Assembly: GCA_965200375.1 (NCBI GenBank)
Contig: OZ241353.1
Coordinates: 248,001 to 312,000, forward strand
DNA length: 64,000 nucleotides
Direction of reading: 5' to 3'
Source: VXYL01 sp965200375
GTDB taxonomy: Bacteria > Pseudomonadota > Gammaproteobacteria > Pseudomonadales > Azotimanducaceae
A model generated the notes under the pieces. The model searched no databases and was not told the DNA's origin. It was given only the letters and a program-made list of their open reading frames with translations. Positions within the stretch are counted from its first letter, which is position 1. Every line of letters starts with the position of its first letter. Shown here piece after piece: positions 44,401 through 53,280 of the stretch. A program made the translations under genes and the position numbers.

Positions 44401-44968
44401 GGCGCCGCTCCCGGTGGCCGCCGAGGCGAGCCGCTCCGCACGGCCGGCGTCGCCGCCGCGCACCTATTTCCGCGCCATTACCGGCCGCGACCGGCGGGAG
44501 CTGCTGGCACTGGCCGCTGCCAGCAGGGCGCTGCACGCGCCGTGGATAGCGCCGCCGCTGACGCCGCACATGTTCAAGGTCTACCTGCGCCGCACGGAAC
44601 GCGACGACCATCGCGGATTCGCGATCTGCCGCCGCGACGGCGATGCCATCGTCGGGGTCGTCAACGTCAACAACATCGTCATGGGGTCCTTCCGCTCCGC
44701 GTCTCTGGGCTACTACGCCGCCGAGGCCCACGCCGGCAACGGCTACATGCGCGAAGGACTGGCGCAGGTGAAGGCGCACCTGTTCCGGGACCTCGGCCTG
44801 CACCGCCTGGAGGCCAACATCCAGCCTGGCAACGCCGCCTCCATCGCGCTGGTGCGCGCCTGCGGCTTCGTGTTCGAGGGACTGTCGCGGCGATTCCTGT
44901 TCATCGCCGGCGCCTGGCGGGACCACGAACGCTGGGCGGCGATAGACGACCGCGAGGAGCTGCGGTGA
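44393..44968 (+). CDS. RimJ-like GNAT N-acetyltransferase
   Basis: The 191-residue acetyltransferase has the RimJ/RimL layout: FAICRRDGDAIVGVVNVNNIV, SASLGYYAAEAHAGNGYMRE (acetyl-CoA loop) and HRLEANIQPGNAASIALVRACGFVFEG. Relatives acetylate ribosomal protein N-termini or antibiotics. GTG 44393 was chosen because it overlaps the upstream gene end. Its own stop overlaps the next start as GTGA, indicating coupled translation with the peptidase. Confidence 0.88.
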   Translation: MAEAPLPVAAEASRSARPASPPRTYFRAITGRDRRELLALAAASRALHAPWIAPPLTPHMFKVYLRRTERDDHRGFAICRRDGDAIVGVVNVNNIVMGSFRSASLGYYAAEAHAGNGYMREGLAQVKAHLFRDLGLHRLEANIQPGNAASIALVRACGFVFEGLSRRFLFIAGAWRDHERWAAIDDREELR

Positions 44969-46887
44969 AGCAGAGGGCCTTCGGCGCCTGGCCGTCGCCA
45001 GTGGACGCCGGCGTGGTCGCCGCCGGCGCCCGGCGCTACGGCAACCTCAAGGCTGCCGCCGCCGGCCTCGCCTGGATCGAAACCCGGCCAGACGAAGGCG
45101 GGCGGTCGACGCTGATGCGCTACGACGCTGGCCGCAGCCGGGAGCTCACGCCAGCGCCGGCGAATCCGCGCTCCCGGGTGCATGAATACGGCGGCGGCGC
45201 CTACTGCGTAGGCGGCGAGACGGCGTACTTCGTGGACTTCGCGGACCAGAACATCTACGCCGTGCCCATCGACGGCGGCACCGTGCGCCAGGTTACCCGG
45301 GGCGACGCCAGCGAGCGCTTCGGGGACCTGGAGTGGGACGGCGCCCGGCTGCTGGCCGTGCGCGAGACCCACGGCGACGGCGAACCGGAGAACGACCTCG
45401 TCCGCGTAGCGGTGGACACCGGGCGCGCCTCGGCGCTGCATCGGGGCCACGACTTCTACGCCGCGCCGCGGCCCTCGGCCGACGGCCGATTGGCGTTTCT
45501 GGTCTGGGACCATCCGAACATGCCGTGGGACGGCACGCAGCTCCTCGTCGCCGACTACGACGGCGCGGCTCTCGCCAACGCCACGGTCGTGGCAGGCGGC
45601 GCGGCCGAATCCGTGGTGCAGCCCACCTGGTGCGGCTCGCGGCTGCTGTTCGCGTCGGACCCCGACGGCTACTGGAACCTCCATGCCTACGACGACTCGG
45701 GCGTGTACTGCGTACACGCGGAGGCGGCGGAGTTCGGCGGCCCGGCCTGGCAGCTGGCTGGCAGCTACTTCGCGGTGGTGGGGCCGGACCACCTGGTGGC
45801 CCGCCGCGTGGCCAACGGCGAACAGTCGCTGGTCGCCGTGGACGTGGCCCAGGGCCTCGCCAGTCCCATCGACGACGCCTGCGCCAGCTACGAGGACGTG
45901 GTGGCCTGCGGCACGGCTGCTGGCGGCGGGGAAAGCGCCGGCAGCGTGGCGTTCATCGCCGGCTTCGCGGACGCGCCCCTCGGCGTCGCCGAGCTGGACC
46001 TCGCCACGCGCCGCCGGCGCATGGTGGCAACGACGGCATCGCCAGTGCCACGAGCGGCGCTCTCGGCGCCTGGGGCCGTGCGTTTCGAGACCGAACGCGG
46101 CGAGGCCGCCCACGCCTTCGTCTACGCGCCGCGCAACGCGGATTGGCAAGGGCTAGGCGGGGAACTGCCGCCGCTCCTCGTCACCACCCACGGCGGCCCC
46201 ACCGGCAGCGCCGATGCGGCGCTTTCGTGGCTGGTGCAGTTCTACGCCACCCGCGGCTGGCTGGTTGCGGACGTCAACTACCGGGGCAGCACCGGCTACG
46301 GGCGCGCCTACCGGGACCGGCTGCGGGGCGCATGGGGCGTCGCCGACGTGGCCGACTGCGTAGCCTGCGTACGGCACCTCGTTGCCGAAGGCCGGGCGGA
46401 CCCCGGCCGCGTGGCCATCCGCGGCGGCAGCGCCGGCGGCTTCACCACCCTCGCGGCGCTCGCCTTCGCCGATGTCTTTCGCGCCGGCGCCAGCCACTAC
46501 GGCATCGGGGACCTAAACGCCTTGAGCCGCGACACCCACAAGTTCGAATCGCGCTATCTGGAAACCCTGGTCGGCGCGGCCACCGACGAACGCTCCCCCA
46601 TCAACCACGTCGACGGCCTGCGCTGCCCGGTGATCTTCTTCCAAGGCAGCGACGATGCCATCGTGCCCCCGAACCAGGCCGAAGCGATGCGCGACGCGCT
46701 GCTGCGCAAAGGCATCGAGGTGGAGTACGTGCTGTTCGAAGGCGAAGGCCACGGCTTCCGCAGGGCCGAGAACGTGCGCCGCGCCATTGCCGCCGAGTAC
46801 GCCTTCTTCTGCCGCGTGTTCGGAATCGATACACGCGTGTTCGGAATCGATACACGCGTGTTCGGAATCGATACAGGCGACACGTGA
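44965..46887 (+). CDS. S9 family (prolyl oligopeptidase-type) peptidase
   Basis: The 640-residue protein has an N-terminal beta-propeller (repeated strands around VHEYGGGAYCVGG and RPSADGRLAFLVWD) and a C-terminal alpha/beta hydrolase domain. The triad is Ser489 in GGSAGG, Asp563 or Asp564 in GSDDAIVP, and His596 in GEGHGF. There is no signal peptide, so it is probably a cytosolic oligopeptidase or acylaminoacyl peptidase. The last residues are a triple RVFGIDT repeat, followed by GDT. Starts and stops overlap by four bases on both sides. Confidence 0.9.
   Translation: MKQRAFGAWPSPVDAGVVAAGARRYGNLKAAAAGLAWIETRPDEGGRSTLMRYDAGRSRELTPAPANPRSRVHEYGGGAYCVGGETAYFVDFADQNIYAVPIDGGTVRQVTRGDASERFGDLEWDGARLLAVRETHGDGEPENDLVRVAVDTGRASALHRGHDFYAAPRPSADGRLAFLVWDHPNMPWDGTQLLVADYDGAALANATVVAGGAAESVVQPTWCGSRLLFASDPDGYWNLHAYDDSGVYCVHAEAAEFGGPAWQLAGSYFAVVGPDHLVARRVANGEQSLVAVDVAQGLASPIDDACASYEDVVACGTAAGGGESAGSVAFIAGFADAPLGVAELDLATRRRRMVATTASPVPRAALSAPGAVRFETERGEAAHAFVYAPRNADWQGLGGELPPLLVTTHGGPTGSADAALSWLVQFYATRGWLVADVNYRGSTGYGRAYRDRLRGAWGVADVADCVACVRHLVAEGRADPGRVAIRGGSAGGFTTLAALAFADVFRAGASHYGIGDLNALSRDTHKFESRYLETLVGAATDERSPINHVDGLRCPVIFFQGSDDAIVPPNQAEAMRDALLRKGIEVEYVLFEGEGHGFRRAENVRRAIAAEYAFFCRVFGIDTRVFGIDTRVFGIDTGDT
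46813..46875 (+). repeat. Three perfect 21-bp repeats at the 3' end of the S9 peptidase gene
   Basis: The 21-bp unit, opening cgcgtgttcggaatcgata and closing ca, occurs three times with no mismatch and encodes the RVFGIDT heptad. It ends nine bases before the ddl start codon, so copy-number change would alter only the peptidase tail, in whole heptads. Confidence 0.92.
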
Positions 46888-47825
46888 GCGCCGCCGGCCT
46901 GACGGTCGCCGTGCTCGCCGGGGGCGACTCCGCCGAGGCGGAGGTCTCCCGATCCTCGGCCGCCGGAGTCGCAGCCGCGTTGGGGCAGCGCGGCCATCGC
47001 TGCCACACCGTGGAAGTGGCGGCGGACCTGGCGGAGCGGCTGCAGGCCATCGGCCCGGACGTGGTGTTTCCGATGCTGCACGGCCCCCCCGGCGAAGACG
47101 GCACGGTGCAGGGCCTTCTGGCCATGCTCCGCCTGCCCTTCGTCGGCAGCGGCGTGCAGGGCTGCGCGACGGCCATGGACAAGCACGTCGCCAAGGCGCT
47201 GTTCCGCGCCGAGGGGCTGCCGGTGGCGGAGGACATGCTGATTGCCGCCGAGAGCGATCCCTTGCGCGCCGCCGAGGCGGTGGCCGCCGAGCTCGGCCGC
47301 CGGGTAGTGGTCAAGCCCCGCCGCCAAGGCTCCGCCCTGGGACTGACGCCGCTGCCGGAGGGCGGCGATCTGGCCGAGCCGCTCCGCAAGGCGCTTGCCT
47401 TCGGCGAGGGCGCGCTCGTCGAGCGCTACATGCGGGGCCGGGAGATCACCGTCGGCGTGCTGCACGAACACGGCCAGCCGCCGGAACCCCTGCCGGTGAT
47501 CGAGATAGCCGTCGCCGAAGGCGAGTGGTACGACTACCGCAACCGCTACACGCCGGGGCGCAGCGAACACCGCCAGCCAGCGCTGCCGGCCGGGAAGCTC
47601 GCCGAGTTGCAGGCGCTGGCGGTGCGCGCCCACCTTTGCCTGGGCTTGCGGGATCTGTCCCGAGCGGACTTCATCGTCGGCGACGCCACCTGCCTGCTGG
47701 AAGTGAACACGCTGCCGGGCATGACGCCGACCAGCCTCTACCCGGACGCCTGCCGCGCCCACGGCATCGAATTCGACGACCTTGCGGACCGACTGGTGCG
47801 CAGCGCACTGCGCCGAGGGCGATAG
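46884..47825 (+). CDS. ddl: D-alanine--D-alanine ligase
   Basis: The 313-residue ATP-grasp enzyme has LAGGDSAEAEVS at the N-terminus, PMLHGPPGEDGTVQGLLAML, GSGVQGCATAMDKHVAK and LEVNTLPGMTPTSLYP, the Ddl hallmarks. It makes the D-Ala-D-Ala dipeptide of peptidoglycan. The start is GTG 46884, overlapping the peptidase stop. Unusually it is not in the mur/fts cluster but in a mixed operon. Confidence 0.93.
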   Translation: MSAAGLTVAVLAGGDSAEAEVSRSSAAGVAAALGQRGHRCHTVEVAADLAERLQAIGPDVVFPMLHGPPGEDGTVQGLLAMLRLPFVGSGVQGCATAMDKHVAKALFRAEGLPVAEDMLIAAESDPLRAAEAVAAELGRRVVVKPRRQGSALGLTPLPEGGDLAEPLRKALAFGEGALVERYMRGREITVGVLHEHGQPPEPLPVIEIAVAEGEWYDYRNRYTPGRSEHRQPALPAGKLAELQALAVRAHLCLGLRDLSRADFIVGDATCLLEVNTLPGMTPTSLYPDACRAHGIEFDDLADRLVRSALRRGR

Positions 47826-48122
47826 CGGGATCGCCTAGCGGGTGGCTAGCCAACCTTCGCTCGCCCAACGTCGCCCGGGGAGGGGCACCCATAGGCGCTA
47901 ACCTATTTTCATAAGGTTGGAAAAATAGTCTCGATTCCGGCAGTGCGTTTGCGCGGCGGTCGGCAAGCGAACGGGATGTTTCATGCGGGCTCAAGCATCT
48001 GTATCCGAATATTCCATTGACAAGTCACTAGCGCCAAGCCACATTGGAACGATGGTCCAGACCGGCAGCCGTGCCACCATCTCATCCGTCCCATCCGTCG
48101 TTGCGGTCGGGTTGGCCCGCTA
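47826..48122. other. Spacer with AT-richer island and first copy of an ~85-bp repeat
   Basis: These 297 bp hold no convincing gene. The stretch 47905-47935 is markedly AT-rich for this genome, with CTATTTT/AAAATAG as a possible 7-bp stem. TTGACA near 48014-48019 resembles a -35 box, but its partner 17 bp on is poor. The last 90 bp are a repeat copy ending at the pilX start. Confidence 0.5.
48032..48122. repeat. Repeat copy 1, upstream of pilX-like gene
   Basis: It shares AGCCACATTGG, GATGGTCCAGA, GTGCC and GGGTTGGCCCGCT in order with the two copies after the gene. It is somewhat longer because of a small insertion near CATCCGTC. The pilX start codon follows directly. Confidence 0.75.
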
Positions 48123-48713
48123 GTGGCACGAACGGCAGAGGGACGACTGCGATGGCCGCGCTCCGCCATCCGACGCCCGGCCCGGGGCATTGTGCTGTTC
48201 GTGGGCCTCGCGCTGCTGCTGGCCCTTTCGCTGGCTGCCCTGGCGACCGCCCAGACCACGACGCTGGAACTGCGCATGGCCGCCAACGCGGCAGCCGCGG
48301 AGCAGGCGCTGTTCGCGGCGGAAGCCGCGGTGCGGGAAGCGGAGTGGTGGCTCGGCAGGCATGGCGCCGATCCAACGACGATGTTTCCGGCGCCGGACAG
48401 CGCCCGCTTCGCCGGCGTGGCATACGGGGACCGGGACCCTTGGCAGCGCACCGGCGTCTGGCGGTCCGCGCCGGCGCTTGGGGTCGCTCTGCCCATCGTT
48501 GCGATGCAGCCGCGCTATCTGATCGAGTACCTAGGCTCGTTCTCGGACGGCGGCACCCGCAGCCGGCCGCTGCCCCCGGCCACCATCGACCTGTTCCGCG
48601 TCACCGCCCAGGACGGCGGCGGCTCGGTGCTGTTGCAGACGACCTTCGGCCAGGTTCGCGGCGGCGGCAGCCGGGCGTTCACCGGGCGGCTGTCGTGGGT
48701 GCGCGTACGCTAA
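48123..48713 (+). CDS. PilX-like type IV pilus minor protein, orphan
   Basis: The 196-residue protein has a basic leader, then RGIVLFVGLALLLALSLAAL and TTTLELRMAANAAAAEQALF. The latter matches the PilX N-domain (RGxxL start, transmembrane helix, then the MAANAxxxxxAFxAAE helix). A variable periplasmic domain follows. PilX helps prime type IV pilus assembly and normally sits with FimT/PilV/PilW/PilY1; none is present here. The gene is bracketed by copies of a repeat of about 85 bp. The start is GTG 48123. Confidence 0.72.
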   Translation: MARTAEGRLRWPRSAIRRPARGIVLFVGLALLLALSLAALATAQTTTLELRMAANAAAAEQALFAAEAAVREAEWWLGRHGADPTTMFPAPDSARFAGVAYGDRDPWQRTGVWRSAPALGVALPIVAMQPRYLIEYLGSFSDGGTRSRPLPPATIDLFRVTAQDGGGSVLLQTTFGQVRGGGSRAFTGRLSWVRVR

Positions 48714-48715
48714 GT

Positions 48716-48885
48716 ACCAAAGCCACATTGGGAGTGATGGTCCAGATCGGCCCCCGTGCCGCCAGCTCATCCGTCATCGCAGTCGGGTTGGCCCGCTGGT
48801 ACCAAAGCCGCATTGGAGTGATGGTCCAGATCGGCCCCCGTGCCGCCAGCTCATCCGTCATCGCAATCGGGTTGGCCCACTAGCC
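48716..48885. repeat. Repeat copies 2 and 3 (85-bp period), downstream of pilX-like gene
   Basis: Units 48716-48800 and 48801-48885 are nearly identical. Both start ACCAAAGCC, contain GATGGTCCAGATCGGCCCCC, and end in GGGTTGGCCC followed by a few variable bases. They fill the space between the convergent pilX-like gene and ATPase gene, and the last bases overlap the ATPase stop. Confidence 0.85.
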
Positions 48886-50064
48886 AGGGGCCTGCCGGCG
48901 TCGCTCGCGCTCTGCAAGCAGTCGCCCCATGTGGGTGTGGAAGGAAGGGATGCCGAAGCTCAGGCAGCCTTCGTCGTCCAAGGTCAGCACGCCATGTCTG
49001 ATGGCCTGCTCGATGGTGTGCCCGCCGTCGTAGCGGGCCTGGTCGACGGCCAGAGCGGCCTCGGCCCGGGGCAGCGAACCGCACTTGCCTTCGGCCATGG
49101 CGCGGACCACGGGGAACACGGCGTCCCGGTCGGCAAGCATGCCCAGTCGGGCGTTGTAGTAGTCGACGCGGGCCTGGTTCCCCGCTGCCAGCGCATCGTC
49201 GAGCGGTGCTCCCACATCGAGTGCGCCATGCTTGTCGATCGCCTGGAGGGCGCCCTCCAAATAGCCGTGTACATGCTGCGGGAAGCCGTAGGACGCCTTC
49301 GCCAGCGCGGCTGCGCATGGCCCGCCGACGTCGTGGCCAAGCGCCTGCATGTTGCCGTCGATGGCTTCGCGGGCTTGCGCGTCGGACATGCAGTGCAGGC
49401 GGATCGGCTTGGCTGGCCGGGAGATGCCGGCCGTGCCGTCGGCCGGGTTGCCCAGCACCTGCGGCGTATGTTGCAGCCCGATGCCCACGAGCAGCATGGG
49501 GCAGCCGTGGCTGCCCTGGTGCAGCATCCGCAAGGTTCCGATGCCGGCCGGGCGAACGGCCTGGAGTTCGTCGATGACGAGCACAAGCGCCTTGCCGCGC
49601 CACGCGCCGGCGTCCTTGATGCCGATCAGAAGCTCGAAGAGCCCGCCGGTGCGGCGCACGAAGTCCCGGGCGACTTGGCCCTTGGCGACTGCAAGGCCGC
49701 CGCCGGCTGCGGCTATCCGGGTGTCCATTTCGGCGACTTCCCGGCCCAACTCCTCGCAGCCCAGGGCCTTGGCGATCTGGCGGAACAGGCCGACGTCCGA
49801 CTCCAGCATGTCGACGTCGGTCTCCATGCAGCGCACGTCCAGGGCGCCGCCGCGTTGCGCCGCGTCCTGGGAGAACTTGCGCCCCAGCTGCGTCTTCCCC
49901 GCGCCGGGTACCCCGACCACCAAGGCGATGCCGCCGCTTGGATCGCCGGTGCGGCACAGGTGGTCCAGGCGCTTGTTCAACGCGGCCAGTTCGTCGTGCC
50001 GTCCGGCGAAGTACGGGGGCGCATCGCGCTCGGTGCCGAGACCAACCGGGGCTGGCTTGCTCAT
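48880..50064 (-). CDS. Stand-alone P-loop ATPase (AAA/STAND-like), unknown function
   Basis: The 394-residue protein starts with PYFAGRHDELAALNKRLDHL, as in ORC/STAND ATPases. Walker A is GVPGAGKT (51-58) and Walker B is VLVIDELQ (Asp165, Glu166). Sensor-like LLVGIGLQHTPQVLG and a helical lid with ASYGFPQHVHGYLEGAL follow. The C-terminal 100 residues resemble a winged helix (EGKCGSLPRAEAALAV). No transposase, nuclease or effector domain is attached and no partner is adjacent. It may be an orphan regulatory or transposition-type (TniB/ExeA-like) ATPase. The start ATG 50064 has no strong ribosome-binding site. Confidence 0.7.
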   Translation of the reverse strand: MSKPAPVGLGTERDAPPYFAGRHDELAALNKRLDHLCRTGDPSGGIALVVGVPGAGKTQLGRKFSQDAAQRGGALDVRCMETDVDMLESDVGLFRQIAKALGCEELGREVAEMDTRIAAAGGGLAVAKGQVARDFVRRTGGLFELLIGIKDAGAWRGKALVLVIDELQAVRPAGIGTLRMLHQGSHGCPMLLVGIGLQHTPQVLGNPADGTAGISRPAKPIRLHCMSDAQAREAIDGNMQALGHDVGGPCAAALAKASYGFPQHVHGYLEGALQAIDKHGALDVGAPLDDALAAGNQARVDYYNARLGMLADRDAVFPVVRAMAEGKCGSLPRAEAALAVDQARYDGGHTIEQAIRHGVLTLDDEGCLSFGIPSFHTHMGRLLAERERRRQAPG

Positions 50065-50172
50065 GGCAGGCAGTCTAGCCCAATCGCGGGCAGAGACCTT
50101 TGCAGACGAGGCAGGGGAGAGGGCAGACTGTCGAACCGTGCATGAGGCAGTGCGCCGAGGGAGGAACTGTTC

Positions 50173-50958
50173 GTGGCCAAGAGGACCGTGCTCGTCACCG
50201 GCGGCGCCCGTGGCATCGGTTTGGGGATAGCGGCCAGCTTTCGGGCGGCCGGCGACAACGTGATGCTGGCGGACCTGGCCGCCGGCGATGGCTGGCGCTA
50301 CCAGCTTGGCAGCAGCGGTGAACTGGCCGCCGCCGAGCGCGAGCTGGCCGGGGCGGCTCGGGAGGCGGTGCGCTCCACGCCCCTCGACGTCACCGACGCC
50401 GCCTCCTGCGCGGCGGCCGTTGCCGCCACGGTGGACGCCTTCGGCGGCTTGGACGTGCTGGTAAACAACGCCGGCGTGGTCGACAGCGGCGCCACGGAGA
50501 CCTTCAGCGAAGCGCAGTGGGACCGCATCTTCGCCGTCAACGCGAAGGGCGTGTTCCTGATGGCCCAGGCGGCGCTGTCGGCGCTGCGGGCGTCGACGGA
50601 CGCCGCCATCGTCAACGTCGCGTCCATCGCCGGCAAGCGCGGGGCGGCGCGAATGGCCGCCTACTGCGGCTCGAAGTTCGCGGTGGTGGGCATCACTCAG
50701 TCGCTGGCGTTGGAACTGGCCGCCGACGGCGTGCGCGTCAACGCGCTCTGCCCCGGCATGGTCGGCACCGCCATGTGGCACGACCACCTGATGGCCAACG
50801 CCGGCGCCGGAGCCTTCGAGGAGCGCATGGGCGAGGTGATCCCTCTCGGCCGGCCGCAGACGGTGGCGGACATGGGCCAGGCGGCCGTGTTTCTGGCATC
50901 CGCGCCGAACGTCAGCGGCGTCGCGCTGAACGTCGCCGGCGGCTACGAGATGCACTGA
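50173..50958 (+). CDS. SDR family NAD(P)-dependent oxidoreductase
   Basis: The 261-residue short-chain dehydrogenase has TGGARGIGLGIA, VNNAGVV, Ser in VNVASIAGKRG, the catalytic YCGSK, and VNALCPGMVGTAM. The start is GTG 50173 with GGGAGGA about nine bases upstream. The substrate is unknown. The divergent neighbour is the stand-alone ATPase. Confidence 0.92.
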   Translation: MAKRTVLVTGGARGIGLGIAASFRAAGDNVMLADLAAGDGWRYQLGSSGELAAAERELAGAAREAVRSTPLDVTDAASCAAAVAATVDAFGGLDVLVNNAGVVDSGATETFSEAQWDRIFAVNAKGVFLMAQAALSALRASTDAAIVNVASIAGKRGAARMAAYCGSKFAVVGITQSLALELAADGVRVNALCPGMVGTAMWHDHLMANAGAGAFEERMGEVIPLGRPQTVADMGQAAVFLASAPNVSGVALNVAGGYEMH

Positions 50959-51001
50959 CGCTAGGGCGCTCTGCCGGACCGCCGGCGCCGCGGCCTCCTC
51001 G

Positions 51002-53101
51002 CTACGCTGGCGCGGTCACGGCAACGGAGGCGGTGGCGGTTCGGCCTTCGTCCACCACCAGGGCGATGCCGCCGCTCGCAAGCGCGTCGTCCTTGGCGCG
51101 GAGCAGGGGCTTGCCGTCGATGGCGCCGGCGATGGCATCGCCGGCGACCGTGAGCGCCAACTGGTAGGTCCGGTACAGCGCCACCGGGAAGTCGCACTCG
51201 GCGAGCAGCTCGGTGCCGTCCAGCTCCCGCACCAGCTGCGCCTTGCCGGTGCCGCTGGCACCGGGGCGCAGCAGCAGGGCGTAGTAGCGCTTCATGCCCT
51301 GCACCCGGGCGGCGATGCCGGCGCGCCGCACCAAGTGCGGCGTGACGTCGGCGGCAACGGCGTAGTCGCTCCAGTCCCGGGCGCCGTGCAGCAGCAGGCC
51401 GGTGCCACGGTTGTGGACCAGACGGAAGGACTCCGGATACCGGGGCGAGTACTGGTCCACGCCGTTCACCCATGCCCGGTGCCACATGCTGCCGGGCACC
51501 CGGGACAGGGTGACCTGCGGGGCGCCGTGCCAGTCCAGGCGATCCAGGTACAGGGTGCCTCCGGCCGGCGCCGCGACGATCTCCACGCCCACCGCGGCGA
51601 TGGGGTAGCCGCCGAGGTCCGGCATGGTCCAACGCAGGCTGGCGCGCTCGCCGGGTTCGATTGCGGTGGCGGGATTGCGCAGGGTGACGAGCTGGTCCTC
51701 GGCGTCGAAGACGCGGATGCAGATGGACGCCTCCACCGCCTCGTCGGCGCTCTTGGCGAGTTCCACGGCGGCCTCCACCGTCTGCCCCGGCGACAGCGCC
51801 GGGCTGGTCATCAGGCCGTAGCCGCGCCGCTCGAAGTACTTCGCGGTGTCCAGCGAGTCCACGAACGTCGACGTGGTCGCCCGGGCCGTCTCGCCGGCCT
51901 CGATGCGGTCGAAGTGCAGCGCCAGGCACCTGGCGCCGCTGGCGTTGGCGCGGTTGTTCACCACGCACTTGTGCCCGGTAAAGCCCTGCACCGAACCCGG
52001 CAGGGAGAAGTGGTAGCGCGCGCCGCCCTTGGGCGCCTCGAAGTCCGTGCCGGCCAAGCCGTGGCCAAGACGCGCGATGCGCTCCGCTTGCGTCACCGCG
52101 TCGCTCACGCCGCCGCCGCTGTCGGCGCTCGGCAGGTAGCAGATGTCCGCCACCGGGCCGCGCCAGTCCGGTCCGGCGTCGATGCCAGCCAGGCCGTGCT
52201 GGATGCCGAGCAGGCAGCCGAGGTTGCCGGAGTTGCAGTCCGTGTCCCAGCCTGAGGTGTTGACGATCTTCAGCGCCTGCTGGAAGTCGTCGCCGCCATG
52301 CAGCAGGGCATGCACGATGAGGCCGTGGTTCGGCACCATGTGGCAGTTGCCGCCGTACTTGTCGTAGCCGTAGTGGGCCTTGATCTCGCGGAAGGTGGCC
52401 CGCCAGTCGTCGCCGTTGGCGGCGTGCCAGCCGCGGATGTCCGCGATCATGCGCGCCAGTACGCTGTCCTTTGGAATCTGCGCGACGCCGATGTCGATGA
52501 GCTTGTTGGTGTCCGCCTCGACGAACGCCGCGGCTTCCATCGCGGCGAGCACCTGGGCGCCGTGGACGGCTTCGCCGTCGTGGGAGACGCTGGCGGCCCG
52601 TCGCGCCAGATCCGCGGCCCGTTCCGGATCGCCCGGGGACACCATCGCCCAGCCGTCGATGAAGATCTGGGCGCCTATCTGTTCCGCCACCACCTGGCCG
52701 TTGGTGGCCATCGCGCCGCTGGCCGGGGCGTCGATGCCGGCGGCCAGGCGCATGTAGGCGGTGTGTTCGGTGGAATTGCCGAGCCCGCCCCACCAGAGGA
52801 TGGTGCGGTTCTCGATGAGGTAGTTGAGCCACGTCTGGCCGATCTGCTTCGGCGTGATGTCGGGGTCGCAGCCGTAGTCTTCCAGGGCGCGGATGAAGGT
52901 GAAGGTGCCGCTGATGTCGTCGTCGGTGACGATCAGCGGCACGTCCAGCTTGTCGTGGACGTAGTAGTCGATCTCGCCGAGGCGCTTCTCGATGGCTTCG
53001 TTCGGCCAGCCCTCGAAGGGCCGCCCGAGGTAGACGCCGATGATCTTGCCGAGGACGCCGGCGTACACCCGTTCCTCGTAGTCCGCAGGTAGCGTGGCCA
53101 C
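51002..53101 (-). CDS. ADP-ribosylglycohydrolase with long C-terminal beta-rich extension
   Basis: The 699-residue protein has an N-terminal ADP-ribosyl-(dinitrogen reductase) hydrolase domain (about 1-320). The metal motifs are TDDDISGTFTF and DTDCNSGNLGCLLG, plus a GYDKYGGNCHMVPNHG segment. Residues 330-699 look like two beta-sandwich modules (SLPGSVQGFTGHKCVVNNRA; RYYALLLRPGASGTGKAQLV resembles LamG or carbohydrate-binding folds). The family removes ADP-ribose from proteins or acts on related N-glycosides. The extension suggests a glycan or nucleoside-type substrate rather than nitrogenase regulation (inference). GTG 53101 has GGGAGG six bases upstream. Confidence 0.83.
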   Translation of the reverse strand: MATLPADYEERVYAGVLGKIIGVYLGRPFEGWPNEAIEKRLGEIDYYVHDKLDVPLIVTDDDISGTFTFIRALEDYGCDPDITPKQIGQTWLNYLIENRTILWWGGLGNSTEHTAYMRLAAGIDAPASGAMATNGQVVAEQIGAQIFIDGWAMVSPGDPERAADLARRAASVSHDGEAVHGAQVLAAMEAAAFVEADTNKLIDIGVAQIPKDSVLARMIADIRGWHAANGDDWRATFREIKAHYGYDKYGGNCHMVPNHGLIVHALLHGGDDFQQALKIVNTSGWDTDCNSGNLGCLLGIQHGLAGIDAGPDWRGPVADICYLPSADSGGGVSDAVTQAERIARLGHGLAGTDFEAPKGGARYHFSLPGSVQGFTGHKCVVNNRANASGARCLALHFDRIEAGETARATTSTFVDSLDTAKYFERRGYGLMTSPALSPGQTVEAAVELAKSADEAVEASICIRVFDAEDQLVTLRNPATAIEPGERASLRWTMPDLGGYPIAAVGVEIVAAPAGGTLYLDRLDWHGAPQVTLSRVPGSMWHRAWVNGVDQYSPRYPESFRLVHNRGTGLLLHGARDWSDYAVAADVTPHLVRRAGIAARVQGMKRYYALLLRPGASGTGKAQLVRELDGTELLAECDFPVALYRTYQLALTVAGDAIAGAIDGKPLLRAKDDALASGGIALVVDEGRTATASVAVTAPA

Positions 53102-53280
53102 CGGTTGCCTCCCTAGTGTCGTCGCTTGGTTCGCCGAGACTAACGCAGACGGCCCGCCGGCGCAGAACGGGCGGCTGTCTTCCGGCACCCACCCGGCGCT
53201 GCGGAGTTGGTCGGCGGATGCGCGTGCTAGTCTCGCGGGAGTCCGGCCGTGGTCGGCCGCGCTTGAACAAAGGAGAAGCC

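Noticed and set aside
47901..47940. AT-rich island as a phage attachment site
   Set aside because: No integrase, no tRNA gene and no matching direct repeat was found elsewhere in the window.
48032..48885. Repeats around pilX as integron attC sites or insertion-sequence ends
   Set aside because: No GTTRRRY/RYYYAAC core sites, no terminal inverted repeats, no transposase or integrase and no target-site duplication were seen.
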